A program made the position numbers and the translations under genes. Positions 9,852 to 18,390 of a stretch of DNA of 64,000 bases are shown piece by piece (the first letter of the stretch is position 1; the number at the start of each line of letters is the position of its first letter). Under the pieces are notes generated by a model. That model saw only the letters and a list, made by a program, of their open reading frames with translations, ran no database searches and had not been told where the DNA came from. Source of the stretch: Buttiauxella massiliensis (GTDB taxonomy: Bacteria; Pseudomonadota; Gammaproteobacteria; Enterobacterales; Enterobacteriaceae); NCBI RefSeq assembly GCF_902500225.1, contig NZ_LR722660.1, forward strand, positions 62,001-126,000. Reading direction: 5' to 3'.

Positions 9852-10901
9852 ATGAAAATACTGGTGATTGGCCCGTCATGGGTGGGCGACATGATGATGT
9901 CGCAAAGTCTCTATCGCACGCTCAAGGCGCGCTATCCCCAGGCAATCATTGATGTGATGGCACCGGCATGGTGCCGTCCATTACTGTCACGTATGCCAGA
10001 AGTTAACGAAGCGTTGGCGATGCCACTTGGGCATGGCGCTCTGGAGATTGGCGAACGTCGCCGTCTTGGACACGCCCTGCGTGCTAAACGTTACGATCAA
10101 GCCTATGTGCTGCCAAACTCATTCAAATCTGCACTGGTTCCTTTCTTTGCCAATATCCCGCAACGTACCGGCTGGCGCGGTGAAATGCGCTACGGATTGC
10201 TCAACGACGCTCGCGTGCTGGATAAGCAAGCCTGGCCATTAATGGTCGAGCGTTACGTTGCGTTAGCCTATGAGAAAGGAGTAATGCAGTCGGCTAAAGA
10301 TCTCCCCCAGCCGTTGCTATGGCCTAAGTTGCAAGTTAACGAAAGCGAAAAGCTCCAGACGACTGCTGCATTTAGCCTCGATGCCAAACGCCCGATTATT
10401 GGTTTCTGCCCTGGTGCTGAATTTGGTCCGGCGAAACGCTGGCCGCATTATCACTACGCAACCCTTGCAGGCAAACTCATTGATGATGGCTATCAAGTTG
10501 TGTTGTTTGGTTCGGCAAAAGATAAAGAAGCCGGGAATGATATTGTTGCTGCATTAACCACGCAGCAGCAGGCTTATTGCCGTAATCTGGCGGGAGATAC
10601 TGAACTCGAGCAAGCCGTCATTTTGATTGCCGCTTGCCAGGCTGTGGTCACCAACGATTCCGGTTTAATGCACGTTGCCGCAGCGCTCAATCGCCCACTT
10701 GTTGCGTTATATGGCCCAAGCAGCCCAGACTTTACCCCACCGTTATCGCATAAAGCGCGAGTCATTCGCCTGATTAGCGGCTATCACAAAGTGCGTAAAG
10801 GCGACGCCGCAGAAGGCTACCATCAAAGTTTGATTGATATTACTCCTGAGCGAGTCATGGAAGAGCTTGCAGCCTTGCTGCTAGCGGAGAACGAAGCGTA
10901 A
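9852..10901 (+). CDS. waaF: ADP-heptose--LPS heptosyltransferase II
   Basis: Adds the second heptose (HepII) to HepI of the LPS inner core at the cytoplasmic face of the inner membrane. GT9 family, 349 residues (E. coli 348). The catalytic-base region is GPSWVGDMMM with Asp13. The C-terminal donor site contains CPGAEFGPAKRWP and TNDSGLMHVAAAL, typical of heptosyltransferases. It starts 16 bases after hldD and its stop overlaps the waaC start by one base, so the three genes form an operon. Confidence 0.98.
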   Translation: MKILVIGPSWVGDMMMSQSLYRTLKARYPQAIIDVMAPAWCRPLLSRMPEVNEALAMPLGHGALEIGERRRLGHALRAKRYDQAYVLPNSFKSALVPFFANIPQRTGWRGEMRYGLLNDARVLDKQAWPLMVERYVALAYEKGVMQSAKDLPQPLLWPKLQVNESEKLQTTAAFSLDAKRPIIGFCPGAEFGPAKRWPHYHYATLAGKLIDDGYQVVLFGSAKDKEAGNDIVAALTTQQQAYCRNLAGDTELEQAVILIAACQAVVTNDSGLMHVAAALNRPLVALYGPSSPDFTPPLSHKARVIRLISGYHKVRKGDAAEGYHQSLIDITPERVMEELAALLLAENEA

Positions 10902-11878
10902 TGCGGGTATTAATCGTCAAAACATCGTCAATGGGTGATGTGCTGCATACTTTGCCTGCGCTGACTGACGCAATGAACGCCATTCCTGGTATCCGCTTCG
11001 ATTGGGTAGTAGAAGAAGGCTTTGCACAAATCCCCACCTGGCATCCGGCTGTCGATAAAGTTCTTCCAGTGGCGATTCGTCGCTGGCGTAAAAGCTGGTT
11101 TTCAACAGCAGTGAAAGCCGAGCGTGCGGCATTCTATCAAGCGCTACGTGTTGAGAATTACGATCTCATCGTTGATGCCCAGGGATTAATAAAGAGCGCT
11201 GCTCTGGTGACTCGTAAAGCCCGCGGGACAAAACATGGTATGGACTGGAATAGCGCCCGTGAACCGTTAGCCAGCCTCTTCTACAATCGCCGGCATTCAA
11301 TCGCGAAACAGCAACATGCAGTGGAACGTACTCGCGAGTTATTTGCCAAAAGTATTGGTTATCAGAAGCCTGAAAAACAAGGTGACTATGCAATAGCCCA
11401 GCATTTTCTGGCTACCGCGCCATCAGATATGGGGGGATATATGATTTTCCTTCATGCCACCACACGCGATGAAAAACACTGGCCGGAATCACACTGGCGA
11501 GATCTTATTCAATTAATGCACAATACTGGCTTACGTATTAAACTCCCGTGGGGCACAAATCACGAGCACGAACGGGCAATTCGTTTGGCTGAAGGATTTG
11601 ATAATGTTGAAGTGTTGCCACGTCTGTCCCTTGAACAGGTAGCCAAACAACTTGCTGGAGCCAGAGCTGTTGTCTCCGTCGATACCGGATTAAGCCATCT
11701 GACCGCCGCATTAGGTCAGCCAAACATTACATTGTATGGCCCAACCGATCCGGGTTTAATTGGTGGCTACGGTGAAAATCAACATGAAATCAGGGGCGCA
11801 GGAAAAAGTATGGCTAACATCACCGCTGTAGACACATTTACCGCACTCCAGAAAATTAGCCACTTAAAGACAGAATAA
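10901..11878 (+). CDS. waaC: Lipopolysaccharide heptosyltransferase I
   Basis: Transfers the first heptose onto Kdo2-lipid A. GT9 family, 325 residues, slightly longer than E. coli WaaC (319). The N-terminal motif KTSSMGDVLHTLPA includes the expected catalytic Asp13, and the C-terminal donor site is VSVDTGLSHLTAALG. The start codon overlaps the waaF stop (TAATG). The next gene starts only 6 bases after its stop, but base composition drops from there on. Confidence 0.98.
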   Translation: MRVLIVKTSSMGDVLHTLPALTDAMNAIPGIRFDWVVEEGFAQIPTWHPAVDKVLPVAIRRWRKSWFSTAVKAERAAFYQALRVENYDLIVDAQGLIKSAALVTRKARGTKHGMDWNSAREPLASLFYNRRHSIAKQQHAVERTRELFAKSIGYQKPEKQGDYAIAQHFLATAPSDMGGYMIFLHATTRDEKHWPESHWRDLIQLMHNTGLRIKLPWGTNHEHERAIRLAEGFDNVEVLPRLSLEQVAKQLAGARAVVSVDTGLSHLTAALGQPNITLYGPTDPGLIGGYGENQHEIRGAGKSMANITAVDTFTALQKISHLKTE

Positions 11879-11884
11879 CGATTA

Positions 11885-12961
11885 ATGAGCTATCTAATCC
11901 TCTTTATCCTCTTTCTTCCGTTCAAATTGATCGGAAAACTGTTTTATAAAAAAACAGGCCGGAACTTACTCATTCAAACGGCAAAAATAGGCGATTTCGT
12001 CAACGTAACGCCCTTGCTCGCCCATCTGAAGCATAGTGATGTTTTGATCAGCAAAACAGTTCTTCCTTTGGCTAAGCATGATGAAACTATCGATACCATT
12101 TTCTTGATTGAAGAACATAAAAAGAGCCTATGGCGCAAGTTTCACCTGGCTTTCAAGTTTATGAATCGCTACGAAAATGTTTACTTGTTACATCCAAATA
12201 GTACGAATCTTTTCTTTGCATCCGTCTGCAATGCGAAGAACAAACAGTACCTGTCGACTTATACGCGTCGCTGGTATCAAGCTCCGCTTTACTTTACAGC
12301 TACTGGTACTGTTGAACACAGAAAAGACCAATTAACTGTCGACGATTACCTTAAGCTCGCTGAGCGTAACCTGAGCTGGCGTAATGTTCCTAAGCATGCA
12401 ACCCGGCCATTAAGAAAGCCTGAGTCCTACCCAATATCGCTTGATAAACAAAATGTTATCAAAATTGGTCTGAGTATATCTGCAGGAAACAAATCAAAAA
12501 CAATTCCTGCCGCAGTATGGAAAAAAGTATTTGATGCGTTAGGCGACTTAAATTGTATTTACTATGTTTTCGGTCCTCAAAGCGAACAAGTATGGCTCGA
12601 TGACTTGCATCGTGAAGTCGGAGTACGAGAAAATATTGTGAGTCTGATTGGCGAATTACCTTTGGAAGATGTCCCTTTTGCTATTAGTAAAATGGATTTC
12701 TATATTGCATCAGATTCTGGAAATGTTTATATAGCAGATGCAGTGGGTGTCCCTATTGTTCTCATTTATGGCCCGTGCTGCATTGAAGAGCAGCGTCCGT
12801 TAGGCAACGTTCTGTTGATTGGTCACAAAGAGTATGAAAAATCATATATCTTTGAAGCTCCTTACTATTTTGATCGCTCAAGAGAAGAGATGTTTGCGTT
12901 GAGTGATGATGATTTATCTGATATTTACAGCTTTATTACTAATCATGAGAACAATAGATAA
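11885..12961 (+). CDS. Heptosyltransferase-like GT9 glycosyltransferase of the LPS core
   Basis: A 358-residue GT9 enzyme, probably adding heptose or a related sugar to the outer part of the core. After a short hydrophobic N-terminus (residues 3-16) comes LLIQTAKIGDFVNVTPL, equivalent to the G-D motif of WaaC/WaaF. The C-terminal half has GLSISAGNKSKTIP and ASDSGNVYIADAVGVPIVLIYGP, the donor-binding signature. It most resembles the E. coli WaaU (heptosyltransferase IV) type of protein, from memory and not by alignment. It is spaced 6 bases after waaC in the same direction. It is more AT-rich than waaF-waaC and begins an AT-rich block running to waaL. Confidence 0.82.
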   Translation: MSYLILFILFLPFKLIGKLFYKKTGRNLLIQTAKIGDFVNVTPLLAHLKHSDVLISKTVLPLAKHDETIDTIFLIEEHKKSLWRKFHLAFKFMNRYENVYLLHPNSTNLFFASVCNAKNKQYLSTYTRRWYQAPLYFTATGTVEHRKDQLTVDDYLKLAERNLSWRNVPKHATRPLRKPESYPISLDKQNVIKIGLSISAGNKSKTIPAAVWKKVFDALGDLNCIYYVFGPQSEQVWLDDLHREVGVRENIVSLIGELPLEDVPFAISKMDFYIASDSGNVYIADAVGVPIVLIYGPCCIEEQRPLGNVLLIGHKEYEKSYIFEAPYYFDRSREEMFALSDDDLSDIYSFITNHENNR

Positions 12962-12981
12962 TAGGATAAAATGAGAATCTG

Positions 12982-13884
12982 ATGGGCACCTTGACGAAAC
13001 AAATATATCGCTATACGCATCCGAGAAGTATGCGTCATAATGAAAATCTATGGCCTTATATCAAAATCCAACGAGATGAATTTGGTGCAATCTCTGAATT
13101 ATTCTATAAAAGCAGTCAAATCCCACTACAAAACTTATCAACTCTCAGAGGTAGTTATAATGGTAGGGTTCTACTAATTGCAACAGGTCCTTCGATAAAA
13201 AAAATAGATTTTTCATCTATTCCTAAATTACCAACTATTGGGGTTAATGGTGCCTGGAGTCTTCATAAAGAAGTTGATTTTAATATTTACATCATAGTTG
13301 ATATGACTTTTATTGATAATAGACCAGAGTTTCTGGAGAAAATTATAGCTAAAAGTGATTTAACGTTATTCACTACAATGCATGGTATTATTAAAATTGT
13401 TGATAGATTCTCAATGAACAACATTAAATGTAAGTTAGTTGTCATTGAGGATAAATGCTACAAAATATACGAGAAAAAAATATTATCGGATAATGTAAAA
13501 AAAACATTCACATCTCATCAGGATATTTTATTTCTTAAAAACTCAGATAGGATTGCATTTAATTATGACATTAGGACCGGAGTGTTTGATGCCGGAACAG
13601 TTGTATATTGGTCTCTCCAAATACTCGCTTTTTTAGGATTTAATAAAATATATATTGCAGGTTTAGATATGAACAATTTTTCTAAACCTAGATTTTATGA
13701 AACAACTGATAATATGCTCCCCTCTTTTCTTAATGAGAAACTGCATGACATTATCATTCCAGCTTTCACTCTTGCCAGCCAGGCATTGAGAAATAAAAAT
13801 ATTGAAGTCATAAACTTATCCCAAGATAGCGCAATTCCGTCTTATATTTTCCCAAAACTGGATTATCGTGATGCTTTTAAATAA
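12982..13884 (+). CDS. Putative core-LPS glycosyltransferase, GT42/DUF115-like (possibly WaaZ type)
   Basis: A 300-residue protein with no signal peptide. Two segments suggest a GT42/DUF115-like fold: VLLIATGPSIKKID (about residues 64-77) as a nucleotide-binding loop and TIGVNGAW, then GTVVYWSLQILAFLGFNKIYIAGLD (about 209-233), the A-x-G-x-I-x-L-x-G-x-D pattern seen in CMP-sugar transferases such as CstII. E. coli WaaZ, needed for adding a third Kdo, has a comparable opening, so Kdo transfer is one possibility, unproven. The gene is strikingly AT-rich: in bases 13381-13440, 14 of 60 are G or C. The start ATG at 12982 lacks a strong ribosome site. It overlaps the start of waaL. Confidence 0.65.
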   Translation: MGTLTKQIYRYTHPRSMRHNENLWPYIKIQRDEFGAISELFYKSSQIPLQNLSTLRGSYNGRVLLIATGPSIKKIDFSSIPKLPTIGVNGAWSLHKEVDFNIYIIVDMTFIDNRPEFLEKIIAKSDLTLFTTMHGIIKIVDRFSMNNIKCKLVVIEDKCYKIYEKKILSDNVKKTFTSHQDILFLKNSDRIAFNYDIRTGVFDAGTVVYWSLQILAFLGFNKIYIAGLDMNNFSKPRFYETTDNMLPSFLNEKLHDIIIPAFTLASQALRNKNIEVINLSQDSAIPSYIFPKLDYRDAFK

Positions 13885-15043
13885 AACCTCGCGCGTAGAG
13901 AAATCATATGCATTAATTTTTATAGCATTTATTTTTTTCAGTGCTATTTTTTGCAACATCTCAAAAGTCAACCTTCTTTTCCATGTTTCACTTATCCTCT
14001 TTATAGGGACATTAATTTTCTCACATAAAACGAGAATAACCTTCATCAATGATCAGCCCTATTTAAAAGGGTTAATTTTCCCGCTAATATTCTTAATATA
14101 TTTTTCCCTTTCTAATCTATGGTCTAATAACCCCGGTAATATAAGCTCAACATTGAAGCATGCACTTTATCTCTTAACCTTCATATGTCTCTATCGTCAG
14201 ATGGAAAAACTTGGTTATAAAAAGTATGTTATGGGTGCTGTATATATCGGCATGACTCTGCTTTCAATTTTTACTTTAGTTATGGTTGACAAGACAACAC
14301 TCGCAGTCAATAGACTTGATATTGCTTTCCCTTGGGCACCGGATAATGTTATTGATTTGGGTGGCTACATGGCAATAGGTATTTTTTGCGGATTAATATT
14401 TATTCGTGAAACAGGTAAAAACTGGCTCTATTTGTTAATACCCATTCTACTCACATCGCTCTTACTCACTCAAAGTCGTGGGCCACTAATCGCTTTTATT
14501 GCCGCGTTTATACTCTTATTTATCATAAATCCACGTTATACTAAACAGCATATATTTTATGGCCTTGGAATAATCAGCATAGTTATAGCAGTTGTATTTC
14601 TGACAAATTTTTCAGCTATATTCATCGATCGACTTGAAAGCTTATACCAACAGAGCTTTATTCGATTCGGCATTTGGCAAAATGCACTAGAACTTGCAAA
14701 ACAAAAACTGGTTTGGGGTTGGGGCTTTGATCAAAATTTAACGTTTATAAATAGCATCGGCCAAAACATTTCCACAACCCATACAATTTATCTCGCATCA
14801 TTACTAAAAGGTGGTCTGATTGGTTTTTCAATGCTAATGATGGTTATTGGGTATGGATTACTTCAAGTCCCCAAACATATAAGAGTCAATCATAAAATAG
14901 AAGGATCTATTTTTATATTTTCTCTGATTTATTATATGTCTCAGGGAATGTTTATTATTGGAAATCCTCAAGAATTTTGGTTCCTATTCTGGTTCCCCTT
15001 ATCTGTAATTCTAAGTACACCAATAAAATCGACAGCACCATAA
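13871..15043 (+). CDS. waaL: O-antigen ligase
   Basis: Joins undecaprenyl-linked O-antigen to the lipid A-core on the periplasmic side of the inner membrane. The 390-residue product is almost wholly hydrophobic, with about ten or more predicted membrane segments. The Wzy/RfaL ligase features are LTQSRGPLIAF (conserved Arg), FGIWQNALELAKQKLVWGWGFD (large periplasmic loop) and STTHTIYLASLLKGG (conserved His). It starts at ATG 13871 (a GTG precedes it at 13868), overlapping the previous gene by 14 bases. AT-rich like its two upstream neighbours, as is common for ligases matched to local O-antigen and core structure. It ends at a hairpin shared with the converging deacetylase gene. Confidence 0.88.
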   Translation: MLLNKTSRVEKSYALIFIAFIFFSAIFCNISKVNLLFHVSLILFIGTLIFSHKTRITFINDQPYLKGLIFPLIFLIYFSLSNLWSNNPGNISSTLKHALYLLTFICLYRQMEKLGYKKYVMGAVYIGMTLLSIFTLVMVDKTTLAVNRLDIAFPWAPDNVIDLGGYMAIGIFCGLIFIRETGKNWLYLLIPILLTSLLLTQSRGPLIAFIAAFILLFIINPRYTKQHIFYGLGIISIVIAVVFLTNFSAIFIDRLESLYQQSFIRFGIWQNALELAKQKLVWGWGFDQNLTFINSIGQNISTTHTIYLASLLKGGLIGFSMLMMVIGYGLLQVPKHIRVNHKIEGSIFIFSLIYYMSQGMFIIGNPQEFWFLFWFPLSVILSTPIKSTAP

Positions 15044-15048
15044 TTATG

Positions 15049-15081
15049 AAAAAACAAGTGCAGTTTACTGCACTTGTTTTT
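15049..15081. terminator. Bidirectional terminator between waaL and the deacetylase gene
   Basis: A 10-base-pair stem, CAAGTGCAGT / ACTGCACTTG, with an A run before and a T run after. It overlaps the last codons and stop (15065-15067) of the minus-strand deacetylase gene, so the coding end doubles as part of the terminator. Confidence 0.88.
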
Positions 15082-16030
15082 CTTTTAGCCCATAATACTC
15101 AGCCAGCGTCATCCCCACCGTTCTTTCAGCAAGCCATGAAAATAACGTCTCTAAATCCTGATATAACTGCTCGATATCAGCTTCATTTTTAAATGTAGGG
15201 CTACCACCCGGCATAAACTCCGAGGAATGGAGCATAAACTCCACGTAGTCGTTGCCCTCAGCTAATGTTTTTTCCGCAACCGCTATCATTTGTGCTGAGT
15301 TACCGCCCGATGGGCGCAACCAATGAACGGAAGGACTACGATATTTACCACGAAGCCGGTCATAGCTTTGTTTAAAGCTATTCATTAACGGGCTGTGCTT
15401 ATATTGAATGCTCATTGGGACTTCGAGCAGCGTAGAGTTACCGGACTGGCTAATATTTTCCAGATCCATGAAATAAGCCTGGGTCGGGAAATGTTGATAA
15501 TTCGTTCCACCATTGCCTGTTGGCGCACCCTTAGCATTTCGCCAGTTAACCCTTGGGGTCACTGAACAATCCACCTTATAACCCAGCTCCACCAAAAGTT
15601 TGGCGTAACGGCTATCAAATGCCCAACGACCTGCACGATGGCTGATCATTTTTGTGCCGAAAGTTTCTTCCAATAGAGTGGTCATATAAACCACCTTCTC
15701 GCGTAGGACCTCATCAGGATACTCAATCAGATAAGGCTGCCAGCGCCAGTCATCACCGGTTAAATCATAATCCGGTGGGCTATTCCATGCATGCAAGTGC
15801 ATGCCAACTTCACCCTGGCCACGAGCAATTACATCCTTAGCAAATTCGATGTAATCCGGGTCGATAGCCATTTCGTAATTTGTCAGCCAAACCGGTTTAA
15901 AACCATATTTCTCACACAATGCCTGGAAACGAGGTAAAAAACGGGCATTCTCAGTTTTGATTTGCCGGTGGTTTTGCCACAGATTATCGCCTTCGGTATC
16001 AATAGTAATGATGAATGCTGGTTTAGTCAT
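15065..16030 (-). CDS. WabN-like polysaccharide deacetylase of the LPS core
   Basis: A 321-residue NodB-type deacetylase without a signal peptide, so probably cytosolic. Metal and catalytic motifs are TIDTEGD (residues 9-15), EVGMHLHAWNSPP (about 95-107, the H-x-x-x-H type site) and SHRAGRWAFD (about 150). In Klebsiella pneumoniae, WabN removes the acetyl group from the core GlcNAc that WabH has added; a wabH-like gene lies at 18391, making the same job likely here. In Klebsiella wabN follows wabH in the operon, from memory; here the gene is on the opposite strand between waaL and waaQ. Start ATG 16030, with a GACGGAA ribosome site. I leave the symbol blank because homology could not be tested. 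Confidence 0.78.
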   Translation of the reverse strand: MTKPAFIITIDTEGDNLWQNHRQIKTENARFLPRFQALCEKYGFKPVWLTNYEMAIDPDYIEFAKDVIARGQGEVGMHLHAWNSPPDYDLTGDDWRWQPYLIEYPDEVLREKVVYMTTLLEETFGTKMISHRAGRWAFDSRYAKLLVELGYKVDCSVTPRVNWRNAKGAPTGNGGTNYQHFPTQAYFMDLENISQSGNSTLLEVPMSIQYKHSPLMNSFKQSYDRLRGKYRSPSVHWLRPSGGNSAQMIAVAEKTLAEGNDYVEFMLHSSEFMPGGSPTFKNEADIEQLYQDLETLFSWLAERTVGMTLAEYYGLKEKQVQ

Positions 16031-16183
16031 TTCCGTCTCTGAGCTAACACGAGGTTTACATCATGTTACGCAGCCTGTCTGATTAGGGCAAACCGCTTAC
16101 GTTCAAATTTCTGACTTCTGAGCACAAATGTAGCAACCATACTCAAGGTCTATTAGAATCACCCTCTGGTTGATCACCTAAAG

Positions 16184-17266
16184 ATGATAATGAATAACGC
16201 CTTGAATTCTCTCGCAAGCGAGCCACCTGCTCGCATTCTACTGATAAAGTTGCGCCATCATGGTGACATGCTGCTCACCACCCCAGTGATCAACTCATTA
16301 CATCAGACATGGCCACAGGCAGAAATTGATGTCCTGCTATATGAAGAAACACGCGATATGCTAGCGGCTTATCCGTTCATTCATCGTATTTATGGCATTG
16401 ACCGTAAGTGGCGAAAACTAGGTACTCGCCAGCATTTATGCAAAGAATGGCAGTTACTCAAAACGCTGCGCGAGCAAAAATATAATCTGGTTTTCAACCT
16501 TGCCGATCAGTGGCGTAGCGCCATTGTGACTCGTTTCACTGGCGCCCCTTCACGCATCGGTTTCGATTTCAATAAACGTCGCGGGTGGTTCTGGCGCAAT
16601 TGCCATACGCAGCTTGCATCAGTAGCCCACCATCAGACTCTGCATACCGTTGAACAAAATTTATCCATCCTTGCTCCGCTTGGTATCTCTGAATGTCGCA
16701 GTGTGACGATGAGTTACCAGCCTGAAGACTGGCAAACCGTGCAAACTACGTTGCAAAGCAAAGGTGTGGAAGGTTCATTTATCGTGGTGCAGCCTACATC
16801 CCGCTGGTTCTTCAAATGCTGGGATGAGAGCAAAATGGCGCAAACTATCACAGCGCTACAAAATGACGGCCATACTCTTATTTTGACTTCCGGTCCCGAT
16901 AAGAATGAAAAAGCGATGATTGAGAAAATCCGCGCATTATGCCCGCCAGAACGCATTCATTCCCTCGCTGGTGAATTAACCCTGCGACAATTAGCTGCGC
17001 TCATCGATCATGCTCGTTTGTTTATTGGCGTTGATTCTGTACCTATGCATATGGCGGCTGCGTTAAGAACGCCCTGCATCGCATTATTTGGCCCGTCAAA
17101 ATTGACGTTCTGGAGCCCGTGGGATGTCGTCGGTGATGTTATCTGGGCTGGAAATTTTGGTGAGCTTCCCGATCCAGACAAGATTGATACCAATACGAAA
17201 GAACGTTATCTCGATGCCATTCCGGTTGGTGTCGTTGTTGCTGCCGCAAGGAAACAATTGTTATGA
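16184..17266 (+). CDS. waaQ: Lipopolysaccharide core heptosyltransferase III
   Basis: Adds the side-branch HepIII to HepII of the inner core. GT9 family, 360 residues. The N-terminal motif ILLIKLRHHGDMLLTTPV and downstream RIYGIDRKWRKLGTRQH match the WaaQ family closely; the C-terminal donor site is IGVDSVPMHMAAALRTP. Starts at 16184 and 16190 are both possible. It leads the second LPS-core operon (waaQ-wabG-wabH-GT2). The 153-base gap upstream, shared with the divergent deacetylase gene, must hold its promoter; TAGAAT at 16154-16159 is a candidate -10. No JUMPStart/ops element (GGCGGTAG) was found there. Confidence 0.95.
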   Translation: MIMNNALNSLASEPPARILLIKLRHHGDMLLTTPVINSLHQTWPQAEIDVLLYEETRDMLAAYPFIHRIYGIDRKWRKLGTRQHLCKEWQLLKTLREQKYNLVFNLADQWRSAIVTRFTGAPSRIGFDFNKRRGWFWRNCHTQLASVAHHQTLHTVEQNLSILAPLGISECRSVTMSYQPEDWQTVQTTLQSKGVEGSFIVVQPTSRWFFKCWDESKMAQTITALQNDGHTLILTSGPDKNEKAMIEKIRALCPPERIHSLAGELTLRQLAALIDHARLFIGVDSVPMHMAAALRTPCIALFGPSKLTFWSPWDVVGDVIWAGNFGELPDPDKIDTNTKERYLDAIPVGVVVAAARKQLL

Positions 17267-18390
17267 AGCGCTGCCGTCTGGCAATCGTCCGCCAAAAATA
17301 TCGCCCGGATGGAGGTGCTGAGCGTTTCGTTTCACGTGCACTTGAAGCATTAAGTGCCCATGACATGGAACTCAACGTTATCACCCGGCAATGGGAAGGC
17401 GAACGCCAGGATAACTGGCATATTCATATATGTGACCCAATGAAGCTTGGTCGAATCAGCCGTGAAAAAGGCTTTGCTGATGCGGCCAGGAAACTTTGGC
17501 AACGTGAAAATTTCGATATTGTTCAGAGTCATGAGCGCATCGCAGGGTGTGATATTTATCGGGCTGGTGATGGTGTTCATCGCCGCTGGTTAATGCAGCG
17601 AGCCAGAATTTTACCGGCATGGCGTGGAAAGTGGTTGTTTATGGACAGATACCACCGCTATGTCATGCAAGCTGAAAGGACTATGTACCAGGCTCCTGAG
17701 CTAAAAGCCGTAATCTGCAATGCGGAAATGGTGAAGCAAGAAATAATCGAAGATTTCTCTATACCTGCTAACAAGATACATGTCATCTATAATGCCATTG
17801 ACTCGTCCCGCTTCGTTCCAGCAAATGAAGAATTGAGAGCTAAGTTACGGAATGAAATGACCATCCCGCAAAATGCGGTGGCGCTGGTTTTTGTAGGATC
17901 GGGATTTGAGCGCAAAGGGCTTGCCAGTGCGATAAGAGCCATCGCGGGCACAGATCGCTATCTTGTCGTTGTCGGACAGGATAAAGCCGATAAACAGTAC
18001 CAAGAACTGGCACAATCGTTGGGGTGCCAGAACCGAGTACGGTTTATGGGGATGCAGAAAAACACACTACCTTTCTATCAAGCTGTTGATGGACTATTAC
18101 TGCCAACGCTATATGATCCATTCCCTAATGTGATACTTGAAGCAATGGCATGTGGTTTACCGGTTATTACTTCACACACCTGTGGTGGTGCTGAATTTAT
18201 TACAACCGGACAAAATGGATACGTTTGTGATGCACTCGATATCCCACGATTGTCAGAAGCGGTAATGGCAATACCATCGCGCTTTGTTGATGAAAGTATG
18301 GGGATATTTGCTCGTGAACGAGTCAGGGATGCGACACCGGAAAAACTTTCACAGCAACTTATTTCGCTGTATCAAAACATACTGGATTAG
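17263..18390 (+). CDS. wabG: Core glycosyltransferase WabG (galacturonic acid to HepII)
   Basis: GT4-type GT-B enzyme, 375 residues. It opens LAIVRQKYRPDGGAERFVSRALEAL, the signature of Klebsiella/Serratia WabG rather than E. coli WaaG (which opens with a KYFPFGG segment). SHERIAGCDIYRAGDGVHRRW and DPFPNVILEAMACGLPVIT (the donor-binding D/E-x7-E motif) are also present. In Klebsiella, WabG adds GalA to HepII and thereby supplies negative charge in place of heptose phosphate. No waaP/waaY kinase gene is seen in this window, which fits. It overlaps waaQ by 4 bases (ATGA). Confidence 0.9.
   Translation: MKRCRLAIVRQKYRPDGGAERFVSRALEALSAHDMELNVITRQWEGERQDNWHIHICDPMKLGRISREKGFADAARKLWQRENFDIVQSHERIAGCDIYRAGDGVHRRWLMQRARILPAWRGKWLFMDRYHRYVMQAERTMYQAPELKAVICNAEMVKQEIIEDFSIPANKIHVIYNAIDSSRFVPANEELRAKLRNEMTIPQNAVALVFVGSGFERKGLASAIRAIAGTDRYLVVVGQDKADKQYQELAQSLGCQNRVRFMGMQKNTLPFYQAVDGLLLPTLYDPFPNVILEAMACGLPVITSHTCGGAEFITTGQNGYVCDALDIPRLSEAVMAIPSRFVDESMGIFARERVRDATPEKLSQQLISLYQNILD

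Noticed and set aside
16031-16183. JUMPStart/ops element before the waaQ operon
   Set aside because: I searched by eye for GGCGGTAG and its complement in the gap and found none; RfaH control is therefore not supported by this sequence.
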